Assembly: GCA_016208345.1 (NCBI GenBank)
Contig: JACQYG010000029.1
Location: 1 to 6,362, forward strand
Reading direction: 5' to 3'
Length of the DNA stretch: 6,362 nt
Source of the DNA: Chloroflexota bacterium
GTDB lineage: Bacteria; Chloroflexota; DTOL01; JACQYG01
Part shown: piece by piece, positions 1-4,637 of the stretch
Numbering within the stretch: position 1 is the first letter of the stretch
Layout: every line of letters starts with the position of its first letter
The notes under the pieces: generated by a model
What the model saw: only the letters and a program-made list of their open reading frames with translations
Told to the model about the DNA's origin: nothing
Databases searched by the model: none
Position numbers and translations under genes: made by a program

Positions 1-363
1 CTGTGGACCGAGAACCCGGAGGGCCTGCCGGTCACGGTCTTCGAGGCCTACAACGAGCAGGAGGAGGCCCAGTATGTGGTCAACGAGATCGGTGGGCTGG
101 TTGCCGTGGAGCAATATCAACTGCGCAATTTCGCTGTGATGTACCGCACCAATGCCCAGAGCCGGGCCCTGGAGGACGCACTCGTGCGTGCCGGCCTCCC
201 GTATCGCCTGGTGGGTGCCACCCGCTTCTACGAGCGCCGCGAGGTCAAGGACGTCATGGCCTATCTTCGGCTAGTACACGACCCTTACGACGACGTGAGC
301 CTTGGGCGCATCATCAACGTGCCCGGCCGCGGCGTGGGCCAGCGAACCATGGCCGAGCTGTAG
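1..363 (+). CDS. pcrA: UvrD/PcrA-type DNA helicase, internal piece ending at an in-frame TAG (5' end outside the window)
   Basis: This is part of an ATP-dependent 3'-5' superfamily 1A helicase (UvrD/PcrA) that unwinds DNA in nucleotide-excision and replication-associated repair. The reading frame is open from base 1 and starts in domain 2A, with the family-typical LWTENPEG and the EQEEAQYVV segment. It continues with the motif AVMYRTNAQSRALEDALVRA, then GLPYRLVGATRFYERREVKD and IINVPGRGVGQRTMAEL. The Walker A and B motifs and all N-terminal domains lie outside the window. The frame then meets TAG at 361-363, where relatives usually continue L-E-R-W-A; here it reads L-stop-R-W-A. The protein resumes in the same frame (next entry), so this is half of one gene broken by a single codon. 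I see the break directly; a GAG to TAG substitution is inferred. The symbol uvrD would be equally fair. Confidence 0.88.
   Translation: MWTENPEGLPVTVFEAYNEQEEAQYVVNEIGGLVAVEQYQLRNFAVMYRTNAQSRALEDALVRAGLPYRLVGATRFYERREVKDVMAYLRLVHDPYDDVSLGRIINVPGRGVGQRTMAEL
361..363 (+). other. In-frame amber codon interrupting the helicase gene
   Basis: The codons read GAG CTG TAG CGA TGG GCA. Conserved helicase sequence stands directly before it, and motifs V and VI follow in the same frame, so no frameshift is involved. One base change (GAG to TAG) would explain it. The intact genes ending in the window (HAD, polX, ftsB, tilS) and the helicase itself stop with TGA or TAA, never TAG. Possible explanations are sequencing or assembly error, a recent nonsense mutation, or readthrough. 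I cannot choose between them from sequence alone. Confidence 0.9.
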
Positions 364-384
364 CGATGGGCAGGGGAGAGGCAG

Positions 385-1338
385 TTGCCCATCTACACCG
401 CCCTGCAGCTCATGGCCATTGGGCAGACACAAGGCCCGCCCCTGCAACAGGAGGGGGCAGAGGCGACGCAGAGCGATGCCGCCAGCCGCGACGCACCACC
501 CCTTAGCCCTCGCGCTCGAGGGCCGCTCCTGGAATTCCTGGCGCTGCTGGACCAGTTGAGGTCCTCGCACGACAGCCCCTTTGTGGTGGACATCCTGGAC
601 CAGGTGCTGGATAGGACCGGCTACGCCCACTACCTCCAGGACGGCACCGAGGAGGGCAGGGAGCGCTGGGAGAACATCCAGGAGCTGCGCTCAGTGGCCA
701 GGCAGTACGACGAGCGCAACCCGGGCCTGGGACTCCCTGGTTTCCTGGAGGAGGTGGCACTGGTCTCCGACGTGGACAATTACCAGGAGAAGGCCGAGGC
801 GGTCACCCTTCTGACGCTGCACTCTGCCAAGGGATTGGAGTTCCCGGTGGTCTTCATCGTGGGGATGGAGGAGGGACTGTTGCCCCACTCGCGCTCTTTG
901 GACAATGGGGAGGAAAACCCGGCCGAGCTGGAAGAGGAGAGAAGGCTTTGCTATGTGGGCATCACCCGAGCCATGCACCGCCTGTACCTGGTCTATTGCT
1001 TCCGGCGGACGATCTTCGGCCAGAGCATCAGCCGGGAGCCTTCGCGCTTTCTGGCGGATGTGCCCAGGCATCTGGTCCAGAAGCCCCTGGGGGTCTTTGC
1101 CAACGGTGCCCGGGGCTGGGGCACGCCTTCCAGTCCCCGGTCGCTGCAGCCTGCGACACCGGCGGTGGCGGCCGGCGGGTTTAAGGCCGGCGACAGGGTG
1201 CGGCACGGCATGTTTGGTGAAGGGATCGTGGTGGAGGTCAAGGCGGTGAGGGACGATGTGGAGGTCACCGTGGCCTTCGCCGGCCTGGGGCTGAAGCGGC
1301 TCTCGCTGGCCTATGCCCCCCTGGAGAAGGCCCAGTGA
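385..1338 (+). CDS. pcrA: UvrD/PcrA-type DNA helicase, C-terminal piece downstream of the in-frame TAG
   Basis: This is the continuation of the same helicase in the same frame, open from base 364. The first possible start is TTG at 385, preceded by a GGGGAGAG stretch at 373-380; an in-frame ATG lies at 412. It carries helicase motif V (VTLLTLHSAKGLEFPVVF, bases about 802-855) and motif VI (EEERRLCYVGITRA, about 934-975), which contact DNA and ATP in domain 2A. It ends with the PcrA C-terminal Tudor-like module, GDRVRHGMFGEGIVV through LKRLSLAYAPLEK, which in PcrA/UvrD binds RNA polymerase. A region around bases 424-498 rich in Q, G, A, E and S looks like an insertion relative to relatives. 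Alone, this piece lacks the ATPase core and could not be a helicase, so it is functional only if the TAG is read through or is an error. The stop overlaps the next gene's GTG. Confidence 0.9.
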   Translation: MPIYTALQLMAIGQTQGPPLQQEGAEATQSDAASRDAPPLSPRARGPLLEFLALLDQLRSSHDSPFVVDILDQVLDRTGYAHYLQDGTEEGRERWENIQELRSVARQYDERNPGLGLPGFLEEVALVSDVDNYQEKAEAVTLLTLHSAKGLEFPVVFIVGMEEGLLPHSRSLDNGEENPAELEEERRLCYVGITRAMHRLYLVYCFRRTIFGQSISREPSRFLADVPRHLVQKPLGVFANGARGWGTPSSPRSLQPATPAVAAGGFKAGDRVRHGMFGEGIVVEVKAVRDDVEVTVAFAGLGLKRLSLAYAPLEKAQ

Positions 1339-1997
1339 AGCCAGTGGTCTTCTGCGACTTTGACGGCACGGTGACGGCCGAAGACGTGCAACATGTCATC
1401 TTGAACCATTACGCCGGCGACGCCTGGATACCGGTGAACGAGGCCTGGCGGCGTTTCGAGATCACCACCGAAGAGCGCTGCCGCCGACAATGGGCGCTGG
1501 TGCACGCCACCGAGAGCGACCTGGCCCAACTGGCAGCGCAGGTGCCGCTGGACCCCGACTTCCGGGATTTCGTGACCTTCTGCCACGGGCAGGGCTACGA
1601 CCTGCGCATAGTGAGCGACGGCTTTGACTTTTACATCCGGCGGCTTCTGGAGGTACATGGGCTCTCTCGCATTCCGTTTTATGCCAATCACCTGTCTTTC
1701 CAGGGTCCCCACATCGAGCTCAGCTTCTCCCGACCCAACCCGCGTTGCTGCACCTTCGGCAATTGCAAACGGCTCCTGGTGGAGGAGCTTCGACCGCCGG
1801 GCGGGCGGGCGATCTACGTGGGCGATGGACTTTCCGACCGCTGCGGTGCCGAGGCCGCCGACCTGGTCTTCGCCAAGGGACTGTTGGCCGGCTATCTGGA
1901 GCAGAGGGGCTTGCCGTTTCATCCGTTCCGGCGTTTTGGCGACGTGACCGCGGCTCTGCAGGGCCTGGAGCGACGAGATGGGCCGGTCCAGCAATAA
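1335..1997 (+). CDS. MtnX-like HAD-IB family phosphatase
   Basis: This is a predicted cytoplasmic Mg2+-dependent phosphohydrolase of the haloacid dehalogenase superfamily, 220 residues. Motif I is DFDGT with nucleophile D8 and acid/base D10. Motif II is VSDG with S94. The motif III lysine is K145 in the segment CCTFGNCK. Motif IV is GDGLSD with D164 and D168. The subfamily IB helical cap is residues about 15-80. The overall pattern resembles MtnX, the methionine-salvage phosphatase, but no mtn genes are nearby, so the substrate is unknown. The GTG start overlaps the helicase TGA by four bases, with GGAGAAGG at 1323-1330 as ribosome binding site. It gives the short MKPVVFCDFDGT N-terminus typical of the family. 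The 3' end overlaps polX by 20 bases. Co-expression with two repair genes could mean a role in nucleotide or repair metabolism, but that is speculation. Confidence 0.85.
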   Translation: MKPVVFCDFDGTVTAEDVQHVILNHYAGDAWIPVNEAWRRFEITTEERCRRQWALVHATESDLAQLAAQVPLDPDFRDFVTFCHGQGYDLRIVSDGFDFYIRRLLEVHGLSRIPFYANHLSFQGPHIELSFSRPNPRCCTFGNCKRLLVEELRPPGGRAIYVGDGLSDRCGAEAADLVFAKGLLAGYLEQRGLPFHPFRRFGDVTAALQGLERRDGPVQQ

Positions 1998-3717
1998 GGA
2001 ACTCGCCTCCATCTTCCGCGAGCTGGCCGACATGTTGGAGATGAAAGGCGACACCATCTACAAGATCATCGCCTATCGCAAGGCAGCCGATAACATCGAG
2101 CATGCCACCCAGGACGTCGCCGTTCTCTGGCAACAAGGGCGGTTGCGGGAGGTGCCTGGCATTGGCGAGAGCATCGCCGCCAAGATCCAGGAGTACCTCA
2201 CCACCGGCCGGGTGGCCCTGCAGGATCAGCTCCGCGAGGAGATGCCTCCGGGGGTGCTTTCTCTGCGCACCATACCCGGCGTGGGCCCCAAGACCGCCTG
2301 GCTGTTGTATCAGCGGTTGGGCATCACCAGCGTCGCCGAGGTGGAGCGGGCGGCCAAAGAGGGCAAGCTCCGGGGCTTGCCGGGGATGGGCGAGAGGTCG
2401 GAGGAGAAGATCCTTCAGGGCATCGAGATGTTGCATCGCCGGTCAGAGCGCATCCCGCTGGGCATCGCTCTGCCGGTGGCCCAGGCCCTCTTAGCTGGTC
2501 TCCAGGGATGTTCACAGGTTCTACGCCTGACCACGGCGGGAAGCCTGCGCCGTTACAAACCTACCGTTGGCGACATCGACATCCTGGCTGTTTCGCGCGA
2601 GCCGCAGGCGGTGGTTCGCTTCTTCGCCCAACTCCCGGAGGTGGCCGAAGTGGTGTCCCAGGGCGACACCAAGAGCACCGTGCTCCTGGCGGACGGCCTT
2701 CAGATCGACCTGATGGTGTTGGAGGAAACCCACTACGGCTCATTGTTGCAGCATTTCACCGGCAGCAAGGACCACAACGTGCACCTGAGGGAGCTGGCCC
2801 TGGATCACGGTCTCAGCCTGAGCGAGTACGGCTTCACGAAGCCCGACGGTGGCGTGATCCTCTGCCCTGAGGAGGAGGACGTCTATCTGACCCTGGAACT
2901 GGATTACATCCCTCCGGAGCTGCGGGAAGATGCCGGCGAGGTGGAAGCGGCCAGGGAGCGGCGGCTGCCCCGGCTGGTCCAATCAGTTGACCTGAAGGGC
3001 GACCTGCACGTCCATTCAACCTGGAGCGATGGCGTGAGCAGCATCCGGGAGATGGCCCAGGCGGCCAAGGCCCGGGGATACGAGTACATCGCCGTCACCG
3101 ACCACACCAAGTCCCTGGGCATCGCCCGGGGTCTTACCGTGGACCGGCTGCAAGAGCGCCAGGCCGAAATAGAAGAGGTCAACCGGGAACTGGCCCCTTT
3201 CCGGGTGCTGTCCGGCGTGGAGGTGGAGGTCAAGGCGGACGGCACGCTGGACCTGCCCGATGACGTCCTGGCAAAGCTGGACCTGGTGGTGGCCTCGGTG
3301 CACTCCGGCTTGCGGCAGGAGAGGGACAGGATCACCGGCCGGGTCCTGGCAGCCATGCGCAACCCCCACGTGGACATCATCGGCCATCCCACCGGCGTGA
3401 TCCTGGGCGAGCGTGAGCCCTACGACCTGAATTTCGCAGCGATCTTGAGGGAGGCGGTGGCCACCGGCACTGGCCTGGAGGTCAATTCCATGCCCAACCG
3501 GCTGGACCTGGACGACGTGCATGTGCGCCAGGCGGTGGCCGCCGGGGCGAAGTTGGCCATCAGCACCGACTCCCACCGTGTGGAGTCGCTGGAGGCCATC
3601 AGCTTCGGGCTGGCCATGGCTCGCCGCGGTTGGGCGGAGCCGGCCAGTGTAATCAATACCGTTTCGTTTCCGGCTTTGCTCTCCAGGCTCAAGGGCCAGC
3701 CGAGGCTGGCCTCTTGA
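1978..3717 (+). CDS. polX: DNA polymerase/3'-5' exonuclease PolX (family X polymerase with PHP domain)
   Basis: This is a complete 579-residue bacterial PolX, which fills short gaps in base-excision repair; its PHP domain provides Mn2+-dependent 3'-5' exonuclease and AP-endonuclease activity in studied homologues. Residues 1-80 form the N-terminal 8-kDa-like domain, with a helix-hairpin-helix at PGIGES (60-65). A second follows at IPGVGPKTAW (99-108). The palm has GSLRRYK (188-194) and GDID (198-201), giving catalytic D199 and D201, with the third aspartate at D244 (LQIDLMV). GSKDHNVHLRE (262-272) matches the dNTP-site segment. The PHP domain spans about 340-575 with DLHVHSTWSDG (H344, H346, D351), H376, E415, H442, H470 and DSH (531-533), so the metal ligands look intact. 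ATG 1978 is chosen because GGAG at 1967-1970 stands seven bases upstream and homologues begin with the same NKELASIFRELADMLE-type helix. Length is normal for the family. Confidence 0.96.
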   Translation: MGRSSNKELASIFRELADMLEMKGDTIYKIIAYRKAADNIEHATQDVAVLWQQGRLREVPGIGESIAAKIQEYLTTGRVALQDQLREEMPPGVLSLRTIPGVGPKTAWLLYQRLGITSVAEVERAAKEGKLRGLPGMGERSEEKILQGIEMLHRRSERIPLGIALPVAQALLAGLQGCSQVLRLTTAGSLRRYKPTVGDIDILAVSREPQAVVRFFAQLPEVAEVVSQGDTKSTVLLADGLQIDLMVLEETHYGSLLQHFTGSKDHNVHLRELALDHGLSLSEYGFTKPDGGVILCPEEEDVYLTLELDYIPPELREDAGEVEAARERRLPRLVQSVDLKGDLHVHSTWSDGVSSIREMAQAAKARGYEYIAVTDHTKSLGIARGLTVDRLQERQAEIEEVNRELAPFRVLSGVEVEVKADGTLDLPDDVLAKLDLVVASVHSGLRQERDRITGRVLAAMRNPHVDIIGHPTGVILGEREPYDLNFAAILREAVATGTGLEVNSMPNRLDLDDVHVRQAVAAGAKLAISTDSHRVESLEAISFGLAMARRGWAEPASVINTVSFPALLSRLKGQPRLAS

Positions 3718-3720
3718 AAC

Positions 3721-3749
3721 TTGCGCCGTACGGTGCAGCGTTGTATACT
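3721..3749 (+). promoter_or_regulatory. Predicted sigma70-type promoter for the ftsB-like gene
   Basis: A -10 box TATACT (3744-3749) lies 17 bases after TTGCGC (3721-3726), a weak -35 with only TTG matching. It sits just after the polX stop. The expected transcription start near 3756 lies downstream of an in-frame TTG at 3749, so translation must begin further down, which supports the TTG at 3782. Confidence 0.55.
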
Positions 3750-3781
3750 TGTGCGTGGGATCCCTGCAACGAGGTGCTGGC

Positions 3782-4210
3782 TTGAAACTGGGGCGCTGGC
3801 AAATATCCTCCTTGACCGGGCAACTGGCCGCAGTCCTGGTAACCACCATCGCCGTGTACATCTTGCTGGCCTTCCTGGGCCGGGCGCTGGAGAACTATCG
3901 TTTGGAGCAGCGGGCTCTGGCTGTCAAACAAGAGATCAAGGCACTGGAAGACCAGAACAAGGAACTCAAAGAACTGGTCGCGTACATGAGTTCCGACGCC
4001 TACGTGGAAAAGGTGGCGCGGGAGGAGCTGTTGCTGGCGAAACCGGGGGAAACGGTTCTCCTGCCAGTGCCGGTGACGAAGCCGCTAACACCATCGCCGG
4101 CTGATACGCCGAGGCCTTCGCCGACCTACGAAACGAACCCTGCCTTGTCGCCGGAACCGCGGTGGACCAGATGGTGGCGCCTCTTCTTTGCTCCCCGGCA
4201 AAAGCCTTGA
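3782..4210 (+). CDS. FtsB/DivIC-family septum formation initiator protein
   Basis: This is a small bitopic membrane protein of the FtsB/DivIC family, a structural part of the FtsQLB/DivIB-FtsL-DivIC complex that activates septal peptidoglycan synthesis. From TTG 3782 it has 142 residues. It has a short cytoplasmic N-terminus, a membrane helix at about 13-32 (GQLAAVLVTTIAVYILLAFL), a coiled coil at about 37-68 and the family motif SDAYVEKVAREELLLAKPGE (71-90). A proline/threonine/serine-rich linker at 96-126 follows, then an aromatic tail RWTRWWRLFF (127-136). Such a tail is, to my recollection, common in Chloroflexota versions. The start is chosen from GAGG at 3771-3774, seven bases upstream. 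The earlier in-frame TTG at 3749 overlaps the -10 box. It has its own promoter after polX, and the next promoter's -35 overlaps its TGA. Confidence 0.85.
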   Translation: MKLGRWQISSLTGQLAAVLVTTIAVYILLAFLGRALENYRLEQRALAVKQEIKALEDQNKELKELVAYMSSDAYVEKVAREELLLAKPGETVLLPVPVTKPLTPSPADTPRPSPTYETNPALSPEPRWTRWWRLFFAPRQKP

Positions 4211-4235
4211 CTTTGTCGGGCCGTTGATGTATAAT
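4207..4235 (+). promoter_or_regulatory. Strong sigma70-type promoter for the tRNA genes
   Basis: TTGACT (4207-4212) and a perfect TATAAT (4230-4235) are separated by 17 bases, 11 of 12 consensus positions. The -35 box overlaps the TGA stop (4208-4210) of the ftsB-like gene. The predicted transcription start near 4242 leaves a 5' leader of only about six bases before the initiator tRNA. Confidence 0.85.
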
Positions 4236-4247
4236 CCTTGGCGCTGA

Positions 4248-4322
4248 CGCGGGGTGGAGCAGTGGAAGCTCGTCGGGCTCATAACCCGAAGGTCGTTGGT
4301 TCGAATCCAACCCCCGCTACCA
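4248..4322 (+). tRNA. Initiator tRNA-Met (fMet, anticodon CAT)
   Basis: This is a 75-base tRNA with encoded CCA (4320-4322) and anticodon CAT at 4280-4282. The acceptor stem pairs 4249-4254 with 4312-4317, but position 1 (C4248) faces T4318 at position 72, an unpaired 1-72 end that marks bacterial initiators. The anticodon stem has the three consecutive GC pairs of initiators (GGG 4275-4277 with CCC 4285-4287). The D stem has the A11-U24 pair (A4258-T4270). The D loop is short (AGTGGAA), the variable loop is AGGTC, and the T loop is the standard TTCGAAT. It is expected to be formylated and to start translation. It is transcribed from the strong promoter just upstream. Confidence 0.96.
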
Positions 4323-4330
4323 AATTCCTG

Positions 4331-4351
4331 AACCTGTCAGGAACAGGTTTT
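4331..4351 (+). terminator. Possible weak intrinsic terminator or processing hairpin after tRNA-fMet
   Basis: AACCTGT (4331-4337) and ACAGGTT (4343-4349) form a perfect 7-bp stem with a five-base loop, ending in four T (4348-4351). The T-run is short and two T are in the stem, so termination would be partial. A competing 5-bp hairpin, CCTGA/TCAGG (4327-4331 and 4337-4341), shares bases with it. It may instead mark the 3' trailer where the tRNA is cut. Confidence 0.4.
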
Positions 4352-4362
4352 GACCCAACGGA

Positions 4363-4443
4363 AAACCTCCTGTGAATGCCAGGCACCTGCTCGGATGCCG
4401 ATGCTGGCCGATGCTAATGCCAATGGCACGCTCTAGGAGGTTT
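4363..4443 (+). repeat. Long imperfect hairpin element between the two tRNA genes
   Basis: A perfect 9-bp inverted repeat, AAACCTCCT (4363-4371) and AGGAGGTTT (4435-4443), encloses further matching arms: TGCCA 4377-4381 with TGGCA 4424-4428, GGCA 4382-4385 with TGCC 4418-4421, and TCGG 4391-4394 with CCGA 4398-4401. Stacked, they make one long stem with internal loops. Within it is a 10-base tandem repeat beginning CCGATGCT at 4398 and 4408. The right arm contains AGGAGG, a perfect Shine-Dalgarno sequence, paired to ACCTCCT. I recognise no known RNA family. It could be a structured tRNA-operon spacer, a mobile palindromic repeat or a regulatory RNA. Confidence 0.5.
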
Positions 4444-4468
4444 GGCATATGTTGGGCATCTCGCCGGT

Positions 4469-4543
4469 GGCGGCGTAGCTCAGTGGTAGAGCGGACGGCT
4501 CATAATCGTTAGGTCACAGGTCCGAATCCTGTCGCCGCCACCA
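4469..4543 (+). tRNA. tRNA with CAT anticodon, probably elongator tRNA-Met
   Basis: This is a 75-base tRNA with encoded CCA (4541-4543) and anticodon CAT at 4501-4503. The acceptor stem is a perfect 7 bp (GGCGGCG with CGCCGCC), including paired G1-C72, so it is not an initiator. G2-C71, C3-G70 and A73 fit elongator methionine tRNA. A CAT anticodon could also mean tRNA-Ile2, whose C34 is converted to lysidine by TilS, encoded next door. The C4-G69/C5-G68 pairs used by E. coli TilS are absent here (both are G-C). Oddities are two G-U pairs closing both ends of the anticodon stem (4494-4510 and 4498-4506) and a T loop reading TCCGAAT, with C instead of U at position 55. The gene call is firm; Met rather than Ile2 is probable. 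Confidence 0.88.
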
Positions 4544-4581
4544 ATTGTCAGATTTGACACTGAGCCTCCTTCGGCGCAACG

Positions 4582-4620
4582 AGTGGCAACTCCGAGGGTT
4601 ACCCGGGTTGGCCACTTTTT
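4582..4620 (+). terminator. Intrinsic terminator of the tRNA transcription unit
   Basis: AGTGGC (4582-4587) pairs with GCCACT (4611-4616). The stem extends through AAC (4588-4590) with GTT (4607-4609) past a bulged G4610, and through CC/GG further in. It is followed directly by a run of five T at 4616-4620. The loop itself can fold as GGG-TTA-CCC (4596-4604). This is a standard Rho-independent terminator closing the tRNA unit before tilS. Confidence 0.8.
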
Positions 4621-4628
4621 GTTATAAT
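4620..4628 (+). promoter_or_regulatory. Extended -10 promoter of tilS
   Basis: TGTTATAAT is a perfect TATAAT (4623-4628) with the TGn extension (4620-4621). The best -35 candidate is the weak TTACCC at 4599-4604, 18 bases upstream and inside the terminator hairpin. Transcription would start about 4634-4636, right at the ATG 4638, giving a leaderless or nearly leaderless mRNA. Confidence 0.65.
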
Positions 4629-4637
4629 GGGACTGGC

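Noticed and set aside
3..506. A plus-strand open frame spanning the amber codon in another phase, which might suggest a frameshift.
   Set aside because: The conserved helicase residues are in the frame of base 1 on both sides of the TAG; the overlapping frame encodes Arg/Pro/Gly-rich sequence without family features.
3016..3861. A 281-codon open frame on the minus strand, and similar long minus-strand frames at 1311-2057, 1720-2436 and 5097-5789.
   Set aside because: They lie opposite well-supported genes (polX, HAD, tilS), have no recognisable motifs and are expected in GC-rich coding DNA where the opposite strand lacks stops.
4323..4468. T-box riboswitch in the tRNA spacer.
   Set aside because: No T-box consensus (AGGGTGGNACCGCG type), specifier loop or downstream aminoacyl-tRNA synthetase or amino-acid gene is present.
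4449..4478. A nine-codon open frame (MLGISPVAA) with AGGAGG eight bases upstream, ending inside the second tRNA.
   Set aside because: The spacing is good, but the frame runs into the mature tRNA and the AGGAGG is paired in the spacer hairpin. It is probably chance; a leader peptide cannot be supported.
4554..4559. A perfect TTGACA -35 box after the second tRNA, within a small TGTCA/TGACA inverted repeat (4546-4559).
   Set aside because: No -10-like sequence stands 15-19 bases downstream, and a terminator follows, so it is not supported as the tilS promoter. The 5-bp palindrome alone is too small to call an operator.
4545..4637. An upstream TTG start for tilS that would add 31 residues.
   Set aside because: It begins two bases after the tRNA CCA, has no ribosome binding site, and the added stretch contains the terminator and promoter; homologues begin near ATG 4638.
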